Shown piece after piece: positions 52,023-60,644 of a stretch of DNA of 64,000 bases. The DNA is from Pleodorina starrii (Eukaryota > Chlorophyta > Chlorophyceae > Chlamydomonadales > Volvocaceae): positions 119,384-183,383 of the forward strand of contig BRXU01000066.1 in NCBI GenBank assembly GCA_030267565.1, read 5' to 3'. The translations under genes and the position numbers were made by a program. Numbering within the stretch: position 1 is the first letter of the stretch; each line of letters opens with the position of its first letter. The notes beneath the pieces were generated by a model, which made no database searches, was not told the origin of the DNA, and was given only the letters and a program-made list of their open reading frames with translations.

Positions 52023-54116
52023 ATGCCGCGTGTGTTCGGTCAGCCCCTCACCCCCGCTACCGCCGGCACCACCTACGGATCCGATGTCGACGTCCGGCAG
52101 GTGGCCCGGTATTCGGGGTTCCGCCCCGAGGTGCAGGGCCTGCGCGCGGTGGCGGTGCTGCTGGTGGTGGTCTACCACGTGTTCCTCGGGCGGGTCTCCG
52201 GGGGCGTGGACGTGTTCCTGCTGATCTCCGCGTTCTTCCTCACGCTGTCCTTCGTGCGCAAGCTCGAGGCAGGCCGGCCCCTGGCCCTGGGGCGGTACTG
52301 GTTGCACGTGTTCAAGCGGCTGCTGCCGCTGGCGGTGCTCACGATCCTGGCCACCCTGGTGGCAGTGGAGCTGCTCTACCCCGGCTACGACGTCGGACGC
52401 TGGCGCGCCGAGGCGCTGGCCTCGGTGTTCTACGCGGAGAACTGGGCGCTGGCGTTGTCCGCGGTGGACTACTACGCGGTGGATCACTCCACGGCCTCGC
52501 CGTTCCAGCACTTCTGGTCCCTGTCGGTCCAAGGGCAGGTGTTTCTGCTGTGGCCCCTGGTGTTCGGGGCGGCCTGGTGGCTGCACCGGCGGTTCGGGTG
52601 GCGGCCGGTGCCGGTGCTGGCGGTGTTCTTCGCGGCGATCTTCGCGGCCTCCCTGGCCTGGTCGGTGTACTCCACATCCGTTCAGCAGGAGTTCGCCTAC
52701 TTCGACACCCGCACCCGGTTGTGGGAGTTCGCCCTCGGGTCGCTGCTGGCCCTGGCGCTGCCGTACCTGAATCCGCCCCGGGCAGCCCGGGTGCTCCTGG
52801 GCTGGTTCGGGCTGGTCAGCATGGTCTCGGTCGGGGTGCTGGTGGACGTCCAAGGCGCCTTCCCGGGGTGGATCGCGCTGTGGCCGCTGGCCTCGGCGGC
52901 GGCGATCATCGTGGCCGGCCGAACCGGGTCCCCGTTCGGGCTGGACCGGATCCTCGCCTCGGCGCCGTTGGTGCGGCTGGGAGACTGCGCCTACGCGCTG
53001 TACCTGGTGCACTGGCCGCTGCTGATCACCTATCTGGTGCTGCGCGACCGCCCGATGGCCGGGCCCCGCTCCGGGGTGGTGCTGGTGGTGCTCTCGGTGG
53101 TCCTGGCCGTGGTGATCACCCGTTTGGTCGAAGACCGGTTCAAGGCCTGGGCGTGGCCGGAGCAGAACAAGCGGCGCCTGGCGCTCACGGTCGCGGTGAG
53201 CCTGGCGGTGGTCGCCGTGCCCGTGCTGTCGCTGCAGCAGGTCCAGGACCGGCGGGCCGCCGAGGTGCTGGCCGCCGCCGATCGCAACAACCCCGGGGCC
53301 GCGGCCCTGCTGCCGGGCTTCCAGTACCAGGGTGACCCGGAGGCGGAAGCGATCCCGGTGGTCACCGGCGACTACTACCAGAAACCAGGGCTGGGTGAGC
53401 CCTGCCCGGCCGAGCTCGGGATCGCCGACAGCTATCAGCAGTGGTGCTTCGACACCGTCCCCAACGCCGATCCCGCCGCGACACTGATGGTCATCGGCAA
53501 CAGTCACGTGCACATGTGGATCCCCGCGATCGAGGAACTGGCCAAGGCCAAGAACTGGCGGGTGGTGACCTATATCCGCGGTAACTGCATGTACTCCACC
53601 GTCGAGGAACAGGTCGCCGACCACCAGGAATGCGCCCGATGGTTGGAGGGCACCGACCCGGTGATCGAGGCCGTGAACCCGGAGCTGGTGCTGGTCCAGG
53701 GCACCCGCAGCACCGATGAGAACGAGGAACAGTTCACCCCCGGGATGGAACAACGCCTCCGTAGCCTGGCGGAGCGCGGCATCCAGGTCATCGGGCTGCG
53801 CGACAACGCCCGCTTCGACTTCGTCCCCGCCCAGTGCGCCGTGGACCACGGGGCCGACGCCCCCCAGTGCGCTGCCTCCCACGTGATTCTGGGCCCGGAC
53901 AGCCCGCTGGACCCGGTGGCCGGCGAACTGGCACAGGTCTCGATGGTCGACCTGGGGGATCTGATCTGCCCCGAAGGCACCTGTGTGCCGGTTATCGGCA
54001 ACGTGTACACCTACTGGGACAACAATCACCTCACCGTCGAATACGTCCGGACCCTGGCACCCATGTTCACCCAACGCGTCCAGGAAGCCCTCACCAGCGA
54101 CGGGGCCCCCTACTAA
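52023..54116 (+). CDS. OafA/YrhL-type acyltransferase with C-terminal SGNH domain
   Basis: The 697-residue protein has an acyltransferase-3 membrane domain (EVQGLRAVAVLLVVVYHVF, GVDVFLLISAFFL, HFWSLSVQGQVFLLWPL, LGDCAYALYLVHWPLL) of about 10 helices and an extracytoplasmic SGNH-like domain with TLMVIGNSHVHMW and the Asp/His pair in YWDNNHLT. Such proteins O-acetylate cell-wall or surface polysaccharides; the first domain delivers the acyl group and the second probably attaches it. It stands alone, bounded by a gap on the left and the direct repeat at 54178 on the right. Confidence 0.93.
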   Translation: MPRVFGQPLTPATAGTTYGSDVDVRQVARYSGFRPEVQGLRAVAVLLVVVYHVFLGRVSGGVDVFLLISAFFLTLSFVRKLEAGRPLALGRYWLHVFKRLLPLAVLTILATLVAVELLYPGYDVGRWRAEALASVFYAENWALALSAVDYYAVDHSTASPFQHFWSLSVQGQVFLLWPLVFGAAWWLHRRFGWRPVPVLAVFFAAIFAASLAWSVYSTSVQQEFAYFDTRTRLWEFALGSLLALALPYLNPPRAARVLLGWFGLVSMVSVGVLVDVQGAFPGWIALWPLASAAAIIVAGRTGSPFGLDRILASAPLVRLGDCAYALYLVHWPLLITYLVLRDRPMAGPRSGVVLVVLSVVLAVVITRLVEDRFKAWAWPEQNKRRLALTVAVSLAVVAVPVLSLQQVQDRRAAEVLAAADRNNPGAAALLPGFQYQGDPEAEAIPVVTGDYYQKPGLGEPCPAELGIADSYQQWCFDTVPNADPAATLMVIGNSHVHMWIPAIEELAKAKNWRVVTYIRGNCMYSTVEEQVADHQECARWLEGTDPVIEAVNPELVLVQGTRSTDENEEQFTPGMEQRLRSLAERGIQVIGLRDNARFDFVPAQCAVDHGADAPQCAASHVILGPDSPLDPVAGELAQVSMVDLGDLICPEGTCVPVIGNVYTYWDNNHLTVEYVRTLAPMFTQRVQEALTSDGAPY

Positions 54117-54177
54117 CCCCGACCACAAAGCGGGCAGCTCGAAGCCTGGGCGCTGCTGAGCTCGCGGAGATCCGCCT

Positions 54178-54199
54178 CTAACCGGGCCATATGTAAAGC
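54178..54199 (+). repeat. 22-bp direct repeat, left copy (partner 58560-58581)
   Basis: CTAACCGG(G)CCATATGTAAAGC occurs here and, with one base changed (G to A), at 58560, in the same orientation. The flanking CGCC also matches. The two copies bound a 4.4-kb block of small unknown genes. Confidence 0.8.
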
Positions 54200-54301
54200 G
54201 ATTCCTGGCCAGCTCGACGGTTGGGATCAGGGGTGAGTGGAGAGGTCGGTGCGGTCGCTGGAGAGGAAGCCGCGGACGAGTTGTTGCTCAACGCCAGGGC
54301 C

Positions 54302-54874
54302 CTACAGCTGAGCCAGCCGTTCCCGTAGCTGCGCGACCTCCCGGTCCATCGGCGGCTCAGCGAGGTTGCGCTCGGCCCAGGCGAAGAACCGCTGCGCCTC
54401 ATCGAGCAACGAGTCGAGGAACGGGGCGGGCTCCACCATCACCCGGGTCTCGTCGGTGGAGAAGAACACCTTGCCCTTGACCGTCTCCAGCACCACCGGC
54501 AGCGGCTGGTCCGGGTAGGAGGTCTCCCCGCGGCCGGTGTCCAGGAACTCCTCGACCACATGGAGCAGGTAGCACCACAGCGCCGAGACGTGATCCACCA
54601 CCCCCAACGGCAACAGCTCGACCCCCTGGTAGCGCAGCCGGATCTCGTCCTCGCTCCAGTCCCGGTCCCAACGCCGACGGGACTACCACAACGCGGCTAC
54701 CTCGGCCTCGTGCTCGAAAATGTCCAGCAGGTAGTCCTGAGGATTGGCGGCCACCTTGACGGGGTCAAAAATCGGTCCGCCCTTGAGGATCAGCGTGGTG
54801 CTGCTCAGCCGCGCGGTGCGCTGGTACTGCGCCCACGCCGAGTCACCCGTGGTGGCAGCCCATGGCTTGCTCAC
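54302..54874 (-). pseudogene. Protein of unknown function interrupted by an in-frame amber codon
   Basis: The GTG start at 54874 overlaps the stop of the zinc-ribbon gene (GTGA). After 63 codons (ending FEHEAEVAALW) a TAG at 54683-54685 interrupts; the same frame then continues SRRRWDRDW through VVDHVSALWCYLLHVVEEFL to a stop at 54302. The whole would be a 190-residue acidic cytoplasmic protein. No family was recognised. Both parts keep protein-like composition, so the stop is recent, an error, or read through. Confidence 0.7.
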
Positions 54875-55098
54875 GAGGCGGGCGCCTCGTCGAGGCGGTG
54901 CAGCTCGCTCCACAGCGGCGGCCGGCTGCGCAGGAGGAGGAACTGCTCGATGGTCGTCAGGGGCGGGCCCGGCAGCTCATCGGTGGCCTCCCACACGCCG
55001 TCGCACTCATCGCACACGCGGATGGTCTCGTTCGTGGCGTTCACCTGCCAGGTGGCAAGGACGCCGGTGTCACAGGCCGGGCACTCATCGGGGTTCAT
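54871..55098 (-). CDS. Small zinc-ribbon protein
   Basis: GAAGGAG precedes the ATG. The 75-residue protein has two CxxC knuckles (CPACDTG and CDECDG), a zinc-ribbon layout, followed by an acidic helical tail. It overlaps the next gene and is preceded by a long leader that includes the 26-base C run at 55254-55279. Function unknown; it may work with the overlapping partner. Confidence 0.7.
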   Translation of the reverse strand: MNPDECPACDTGVLATWQVNATNETIRVCDECDGVWEATDELPGPPLTTIEQFLLLRSRPPLWSELHRLDEAPAS

Positions 55099-55253
55099 CG
55101 CAGCTCCTTCCTTCGGATCTCTCCCGGCCAGGTACCGGGATCGTGATGCGGATCGGCTGAGGACCCCGCCGCGCTGGGGCGACAGCGCTCATGAGGTCCT
55201 CGAGTGATCAGATTCTGCCCCGGATCACCCCGGCGGCGGAAGACCGCGCCTCT

Positions 55254-55279
55254 CCCCCCCCCCCCCCCCCCCCCCCCCC
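55254..55279. repeat. Homopolymer run of 26 C (26 G on the minus strand)
   Basis: Twenty-six C residues in a row, preceded by TCT and followed by GCCGG. It lies between the end of the frameshifted gene at 55336 and the zinc-ribbon gene start at 55098, about 155 bases upstream of that start. Such tracts are strongly prone to slippage. Confidence 0.97.
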
Positions 55280-55335
55280 GCCGGCAGCGCCCATCCGGGA
55301 CCGTGTGGGTGCGCCCGGGGGCGGCCCGCCCTGGT

Positions 55336-55840
55336 TCAGAGGTGAGTGGCGAGAATGGCGCGGCCACGGATGAAGACATCTCGGATGAGCCGTTGTTCCT
55401 CGACCGTGAAGCAGGGCCGGTAGTCCTCCCCGGCAGGGGTGACGCTGGGGGAGGTTGTTGCCGAAGAACAGCTTGTCGTAGCACTGCTGCCACGCCTCTC
55501 CGGTGTCATCGAGGGTGGCCGAGACGCTGCGGGCGATGTCGGCGAACAGATTCCACGCATCCAACACCTGCGCGCGGATCTCTTCGGAGGCGAGAAGCTC
55601 CAGCAGCTCCTCGACGTCGTCGAGAACCTGCACGGCCCCATCGCTGTCCTTCAGCTCGAGGCCGTGCCGGGCGGCCACGGTGGTGAGGTCCTCGGTGGTG
55701 AAAGCGGTGACGATTCTCCCGTCCAAGACGAGGACCGCGTCGATGTCCTCCTCAGTGACCTGGGTGCCGTCATCGGTCTGCCAAATCAGTGCACGGTCGC
55801 AACCGTTGAACCGGACCCACACCGGATACGAAAGCCTCAT
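55336..55840 (-). pseudogene. Protein of unknown function with a frameshift in a five-base C run
   Basis: From ATG 55840 the frame reads RLSYPVWVRFNGCDRALIWQ, then VTEEDIDAVLVLDGRIVTAF and LDDVEELLELLASEEIRAQV up to CYDKLFFGNNLP. At a run of five G (plus strand 55447-55451) the sensible frame shifts; the other frame continues SVTPAGEDYRPCFTVEEQR and ILATHL to a TGA at 55336. The rejoined protein would be about 167 residues. No family recognised. The unshifted frame runs on through the 26-base homopolymer as poly-Gly, which is not plausible. Confidence 0.65.
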
Positions 55841-55899
55841 TCCCGCACCCTACCCAGCAGGCGCCGACAGAACGGGCAACCGACTGCGTTGGGTGGGCC

Positions 55900-56244
55900 T
55901 CAAGCATCCTCGATGCGCAACTCCGCCAGAGGTGGGTGGTGATCGGCGTTGGCCCAGGTGATCTCCACCCCGCCGGCGTGGCCCTGCTCGTGCCACAGAT
56001 ACACGCCCAAGGCCTCAACCGGGGTGGTGTCGCTGACAGTGTGGAACCACAGCGGACACTCGGTGTTCTCCGGAAGCCGGGGCGTGGTCGGGTCCACGGT
56101 GAAGTCGAAACAACCGCAGTCCCGGACCTCGGTGATCACCAAGGAATCGAACTGTTCTTTCAGCACCGGCGCCAACAGACCGCTGTGGAGCAGAATCTGG
56201 GACAACAGCCGACGCTGAGACCCGGTCGACGATGTCTCATCCAC
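55900..56244 (-). CDS. Hypothetical protein
   Basis: The 114-residue acidic cytoplasmic protein starts MDETSSTGSQRRLLSQILL and contains VRDCGCFDFTVD and LGVYLWHEQGHAGGVEITWA. No signal, membrane segment or known motif was recognised. It belongs to the run of small unknown minus-strand genes at 54.3-56.8 kb. Small, acidic, unrelated proteins in a row resemble immunity-gene arrays, but no toxin gene is seen here. Confidence 0.6.
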   Translation of the reverse strand: MDETSSTGSQRRLLSQILLHSGLLAPVLKEQFDSLVITEVRDCGCFDFTVDPTTPRLPENTECPLWFHTVSDTTPVEALGVYLWHEQGHAGGVEITWANADHHPPLAELRIEDA

Positions 56245-56400
56245 CCGGACAGCCTATGCACCGCCTGGCCGACCAACGCCCGGCACGCCACGCGTGACCC
56301 AGCAAGGCCACCGCAATCGGGCATCCCAATCGCAGTTCCAGGAGGGTCTGTCTTTCGGGCCCGGAAGCCGGCCGTGGACGACGGACCGGACGAGACAGCT

Positions 56401-56817
56401 CTATGGGCAGGGCACCGAGGAAAAGTGCCGACCGAGGCGCCATTCAAGGCCGTCCACCTCGACTCGCAGGGCCGGCACCGTACCCCGGCGAAACAGCCGC
56501 CGTCGCCGTTCGATGCACCCTTCCCCGTGAAGGTAGGCGCGCATGACCAGGCAGAGCCGTCGCAGCTCGGCTTCTTTCTCCGCCTCCACGTCGTCGTAGT
56601 CGAAGAGGGTGACCTGAACCTCCAGCTCAGGAACAAAGGCATCCATCCACTCGTAACTGGCCCGGATAATGGCTGCGCGGCCATTATCGGCGCGGCGACT
56701 CACCTGCACCCCGTGCAGCCAGGCATCATCGCTGGAGCTCACGGTCGTCACGGCGAACGTCTCGTCGAACACCTCAGCAACGACCCGGTAGAGCATGGCT
56801 TTGATGTCGATGGTCAT
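56401..56817 (-). CDS. Hypothetical protein
   Basis: The 138-residue protein from ATG 56817 (MTIDIKAMLYRVVAEVFDET) contains SYEWMDAFVPELEVQVTLFD and a basic end. No membrane segment or known motif. Overall charge and size resemble the neighbouring unknown genes. It ends in TAG. Confidence 0.6.
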   Translation of the reverse strand: MTIDIKAMLYRVVAEVFDETFAVTTVSSSDDAWLHGVQVSRRADNGRAAIIRASYEWMDAFVPELEVQVTLFDYDDVEAEKEAELRRLCLVMRAYLHGEGCIERRRRLFRRGTVPALRVEVDGLEWRLGRHFSSVPCP

Positions 56818-56995
56818 GAGGGGAGTCTCGCAGGTGCTTCCCGCCCCACGGCACGCTGGCGAACCCCCACGGCAACGGCAGGGGCCGGCATTTGGAAGGC
56901 GTGGATCCGCCCCGTAGGGAGGACCGGAGAACGCTGGTCTCTGCGATGGTGCCGTGTCATGACCGGGCACCGGAGGGGCGGTGTCAGAATGTGCC

Positions 56996-57589
56996 GTGAC
57001 CAAGAAGAGCCAGTCCCGGAAGAAGTTGCTCGCGACTCTGCGCGAGTCCCTTGCCACGGCCACCCCGGTGCGGATCCAGCGGGCGGTGGAGCCCGAGGAG
57101 GTGCTGCAGGGGGTGGTCCTGGAGCTCTCGGAAGAGTGGGTGTTGCTGGCTGATATCCGCGACGGGGCCTACCTCGACGGCTACCGGGTGCTCCGCCTGA
57201 CAGACCTCGTGCAGGTGGTACTGGAGACCACCTTCCTGTCCTTCTTGCACCAGCACAATGTCTGGCCCCCGGCACGTCCCTCCACCGGGTTCGCGCTTTC
57301 GGATCCGCGCACGATCATCACCGGCGCTGTGTCTGCGACCGGGGTGGTGTGCGTGTATCGGGAGGCGAAACGGCCCGGGAAACTGTTGATCGGCGTGCCG
57401 GTCCAGTGGAGAAAGAAGAGCCTGTGGCTGCTGCCCGTCACGCCCCAGTGCCATTGGGAGCAGCTCATGGACAAGGTCCGGCTCAAGGACGTCACCCAGG
57501 TGAGCTTCGGCGGAGACTACGAAACAGCCGTGCTGGAGGTCGCCGGCCCCATGCCGCCTCGGACCCATCCAGTGCCTGACCCGGCGTAA
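56996..57589 (+). CDS. Hypothetical protein
   Basis: The GTG at 56996 (VTKKSQSRKK) is preceded by CAGAAT at leaderless spacing; GTG 56981 is an alternative. The product of about 197 residues has a basic start, then IQRAVEPEEVLQGVVLELSE, a strand-rich core and a Pro-rich end. No family recognised. It is the only plus-strand gene in the 54.2-58.6 kb block. Confidence 0.65.
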   Translation: MTKKSQSRKKLLATLRESLATATPVRIQRAVEPEEVLQGVVLELSEEWVLLADIRDGAYLDGYRVLRLTDLVQVVLETTFLSFLHQHNVWPPARPSTGFALSDPRTIITGAVSATGVVCVYREAKRPGKLLIGVPVQWRKKSLWLLPVTPQCHWEQLMDKVRLKDVTQVSFGGDYETAVLEVAGPMPPRTHPVPDPA

Positions 57590-57675
57590 GCCCACCACGG
57601 CAGAACCAAACCAGACACCAATCCCAACTGCACGGCCTTGGGCGTGGAATGGTGGGCGGCATCAGGGGCGTAGCT

Positions 57676-58098
57676 CTACGATCGCGCCCGGCGCCGAAGA
57701 ACGAGGGCAAACACCGCAGTCAGCGCCAGGATCAACAGCGAAATCCAAAAAAGCCACTGTCCGAGCGGATACATGTCGACGACGACCGGGGGCTGCCCGG
57801 CATCTCGATGGGGGTAGCCGCAGAAGAACGTCGGGGGAAGGAACGACATCTCTCCGGTGATGTTCCCCTGATCCGTTGCCCCGAGTGCCTGCGCGCTCTG
57901 CGACGGCCCCTCACTGAGGCAGACGTACTGAGGACCGTCCCGGACGGCTACCCCATGTCCGAGCTGATTGAAGCCCCACAGCAACAGTGCGAGCATCGCC
58001 ACGATCCGGTTGGCGAAACGCCAATCACTGAGCTCCATGCCAGCTCTCGGAGCGATTGAGGTGTCCGGTCCCCGGTAAGCCGGCGCAGGCGTGCTCAT
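57676..58098 (-). CDS. Hypothetical membrane protein with two helices
   Basis: The 140-residue protein has two membrane helices (FANRIVAMLALLLWGFNQL and LGQWLFWISLLILALTAVFA) enclosing an extracytoplasmic loop of about 55 residues with two Cys (QYVCLSEG, FFCGYPH) that could form a disulfide. It ends in arginine-rich RRRARS. No family recognised. Confidence 0.65.
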   Translation of the reverse strand: MSTPAPAYRGPDTSIAPRAGMELSDWRFANRIVAMLALLLWGFNQLGHGVAVRDGPQYVCLSEGPSQSAQALGATDQGNITGEMSFLPPTFFCGYPHRDAGQPPVVVDMYPLGQWLFWISLLILALTAVFALVLRRRARS

Positions 58099-58249
58099 GG
58101 CCTGAGCCTAGGCCTCAGCGTCCGCACGCCGCCTCAGTCCTGTGATGACCCGCCGCGGCTTCGAGCTCGAGCCCCGCCAGAACGGCCTCGATCACTTCCT
58201 ATTGGTCCATACGACGTAGCAGCCACCGACTATCGAGGAATGCCCTTTG

Positions 58250-58429
58250 TCACTCACGGTCCCCATGGGAGCGACCGCTGGCCCGTCGTGTGGCCCGCGC
58301 TGAGCTGGCTGCGGCGGCGAAGAATCCGATGGCAACAGCCCACAGCCACACAGCATCGAGGAGGTAACCGATCAGGATCAGTGCGACGGCGACCATGAGC
58401 AGGAGCATCGTCTGCGATTTCCACTTCAC
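58250..58429 (-). CDS. Small membrane protein, 59 residues
   Basis: A GTG at 58429 follows GGAGAAGCC and opens VKWKSQTMLLLMVAVALILI, then a second hydrophobic stretch (AVWLWAVAIGFFAAAA) and a basic tail. A longer start at 58477 has no ribosome site. Function unknown. Confidence 0.55.
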   Translation of the reverse strand: MKWKSQTMLLLMVAVALILIGYLLDAVWLWAVAIGFFAAAASSARATRRASGRSHGDRE

Positions 58430-58559
58430 GGCTTCTCCATGGGTCAAGGGGGTATCGAGATACTGCCGTCTAGCCACGCTACTTAGGCTCTTCGCGCGCG
58501 GGAATCGTTACTTGTGGGGACTGCGCAAAGCGCAACCTCCACCGCAGCACGGCCCGCCG

Positions 58560-58581
58560 CTAACCGGACCATATGTAAAGC
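58560..58581 (+). repeat. 22-bp direct repeat, right copy (partner 54178-54199)
   Basis: CTAACCGG(A)CCATATGTAAAGC, identical to the left copy except for one base. It lies between two minus-strand membrane-protein genes. Confidence 0.8.
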
Positions 58582-58638
58582 CGGGGCTCGGGGCCTCCAG
58601 GTGGTTCGGGTGTCTGGGGCACCCTCGGCCTTCCTCGC

Positions 58639-59142
58639 TCAGTCGTGGTCGACAGGTGCCGGCGGCTGACCGCGGCGGGCGTCCATGACGCGGGCGTGGG
58701 CCATCTCCATCCGCCCGACCCACAGGATCGTCGTCCCGAGGATTGGCCCGAACGTCATCGCCGAACCCACCCCGACGAAGACCAACCACGCCAGCGTGGC
58801 GACCCAGGTGATGATCCCGAACGCCCAGCCCATGAAGACCCCTCCCTGGGCCTGGGTCTGGTAGTCGTAAGGTGCCGGCAGCGGGTCCGGGTCACCCTCG
58901 GTCTCCAGGCGCCGGTGTTTGACGTGCAGCCGTTGCACGCCGATGAAGCACCCGCCCAGGGTGAGCAGCCCGATGATCGCGTTGGAGAACCCGTACCCGC
59001 CGGTGGCCACCAACCAGGCCAGCGCGGCCTCGACCAGCTCGTCGGCGACGATGAACCAGAACAGCCACGCGCCCAGCCCCCACAGCCACTTCCGGTCCTT
59101 CTTCGGGGCGGGACCCTCACCGGTTCCCGGTGCCACGAACAT
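58639..59142 (-). CDS. Hypothetical membrane protein
   Basis: The 167-residue protein has about four helices (WLWGLGAWLFWFIVADELVE, FSNAIIGLLTLGGCFIGVQ, GWAFGIITWVATLAWLVF, SAMTFGPILGTTILWVG) and soluble loops with RLHVKHRRLETEGDPD. No family was recognised. It is the last gene of a minus-strand series starting with the ABC transporter at 62.7 kb. Confidence 0.7.
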   Translation of the reverse strand: MFVAPGTGEGPAPKKDRKWLWGLGAWLFWFIVADELVEAALAWLVATGGYGFSNAIIGLLTLGGCFIGVQRLHVKHRRLETEGDPDPLPAPYDYQTQAQGGVFMGWAFGIITWVATLAWLVFVGVGSAMTFGPILGTTILWVGRMEMAHARVMDARRGQPPAPVDHD

Positions 59143-59197
59143 CGACTGCCCTCTCCCAGGGTCGTGGGCTCACCGTAGCCATGGCCGGGCTCACGTC

Positions 59198-59872
59198 CTA
59201 CCGGCCCGGGGACGCGACGGGGTCGGTTCCCTGTGCCCGGGACTTCCGCAACCGGTAGCCCAGCACGGCGGCCGCGGCCAGCAGTCCGGTACCCAGGCGG
59301 GGCAGGATCTCCTCGAACCACGGGTGCACCAGCTCCCCCAGCGCCAGCCCGGCCGGCCAGGCCACCACCCCGGCAATGACCAGCAGGATCCGCCGTTTCA
59401 CCTTGCCCCGGCCGGGACCGTCCTGCGGCAACGGCGCGGTGCGCTCCGGGTGCTCCTGACGGTCGAAGAGCAGCAACGGCAAGGATGCGAAGAGATTGGC
59501 GAACATCGTCCGGTATCCCAGGGACGCATCAAAGGTGCTGTCCTCCCCGGCGGGCAGGGTCGCGAAGAAGACCGCCAGGCCCACGACCAGCACCGTCATG
59601 GCGGCGACGGTCACCAAGCGTTTCCGGTCCCGGACGAGGACGAGGTCCTGGCCCTTGGACCGGCCGCGGATCAGCCACGCCCCGCCGACGGCAAGCCCGG
59701 CTCCCCAGAGGAAGAACCCCCAGATGGTCCACTGCTCGCTGCCGGAGGTCGTGGTCAGGTACGGCAGGGACGAGAGCACGCACACCAGGCTCAGGCCGAG
59801 GGTGATGGCCCCGCACAGGGTGCGGAACCACGGGCCGGGCGTGCCGGTGGTGGGTCGTGTTTCGACTGCCAT
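59198..59872 (-). CDS. Hypothetical membrane protein
   Basis: The 224-residue protein has five or six helices (LCGAITLGLSLVCVLSSLPY, WGFFLWGAGLAVGGAWLIRG, LVTVAAMTVLVVGLAVFFAT and others) with basic cytoplasmic loops. GAAAGGG lies upstream of the ATG. Family not recognised. Ends in TAG, 55 bases before the next gene. Confidence 0.7.
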   Translation of the reverse strand: MAVETRPTTGTPGPWFRTLCGAITLGLSLVCVLSSLPYLTTTSGSEQWTIWGFFLWGAGLAVGGAWLIRGRSKGQDLVLVRDRKRLVTVAAMTVLVVGLAVFFATLPAGEDSTFDASLGYRTMFANLFASLPLLLFDRQEHPERTAPLPQDGPGRGKVKRRILLVIAGVVAWPAGLALGELVHPWFEEILPRLGTGLLAAAAVLGYRLRKSRAQGTDPVASPGR

Positions 59873-59980
59873 GGTCGGTCCCTTTCGTCGTCGTGATGCG
59901 TGGAGGCGGGTCGCGGCGGTGTCACAAGGGCTGCTTCGTTCCTGTCGGTGTCGCGAGGACCGCCGATGGGTGACGAGGTA

Positions 59981-60595
59981 TCACCGGGTGTAGTGCTGGG
60001 CGGTGAACCAGTCGCGCAGCGGGGCTCGGAACGCGGTCACCAGCCAGGCGATGTTGACCGCGATGAAGGCGATCCCGAGGCCGATCAGCACGATCGCCCA
60101 CTGCCCGTAGAGCCAGAACCCGAAGAGGTTGCCCAGGAAGCCCACCGCGCTCAGAATCGCCAGCACAATCCCGAGGATCCGCGCCCAGTTCGCGCCCTTG
60201 GACAGGAACACGTACTCCATGACGTAGAGGCCCACCAGCACCACCAGTCCGATCACCCCGGAGGCGATCGAGATCCCGCGCATCTGCTCGACCATGGTGC
60301 CGATCTGCCCGGCGTCCTCGGCCGGCACCCCCATCCGCTGGTACATCGCGGCGAAGTCCATGGTGGCGTAGATGACCGTGACGACGACGCCGAGGGCCGC
60401 ATACAGGGCGCCCGAGGCCACGGTCAAACCCAGCAGCCGTTTGAGCTGTGGTGGCGCCGGCGCAGGGTCGTGCTGCTGCCCGTGACCGTCCCGCGCACGG
60501 TCGTGCCCTCCGGGCGGGGTGTAGCGGGGCGGTCCGCTGCGGGCGGGCTCGTCAGGGTGGCCGGGGTTGTCCGGGTTGTCTGGTGGGGTGCTCAT
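59981..60595 (-). CDS. Hypothetical membrane protein with Pro/His-rich N-terminus
   Basis: The 204-residue protein starts with a Pro/Asp/His-rich cytoplasmic tail of about 50 residues, then four helices (LGLTVASGALYAALGVVVTV, SIASGVIGLVVLVGLYVME, ILGIVLAILSAVGFLGNLFG and IGLGIAFIAVNIAWLV). This resembles small actinobacterial membrane proteins often listed as hypothetical. It lies 49 bases after the ABC permease gene and may be cotranscribed. Confidence 0.72.
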   Translation of the reverse strand: MSTPPDNPDNPGHPDEPARSGPPRYTPPGGHDRARDGHGQQHDPAPAPPQLKRLLGLTVASGALYAALGVVVTVIYATMDFAAMYQRMGVPAEDAGQIGTMVEQMRGISIASGVIGLVVLVGLYVMEYVFLSKGANWARILGIVLAILSAVGFLGNLFGFWLYGQWAIVLIGLGIAFIAVNIAWLVTAFRAPLRDWFTAQHYTR

Positions 60596-60644
60596 GGCCG
60601 GTGGTCCTTCGCTGTGCCGGTAGCAGTGCCGCCGGTGGGTGTGG

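Noticed and set aside
54302..56817. Polymorphic-toxin immunity array
   Set aside because: Sizes and charges fit, but no toxin or secretion gene is present and no immunity family was recognised, so the idea is left unassigned.
54178..58581. The 22-bp repeat as a tRNA-linked phage attachment site
   Set aside because: No tRNA gene or integrase is visible at either copy; only the direct repeat itself is supported.
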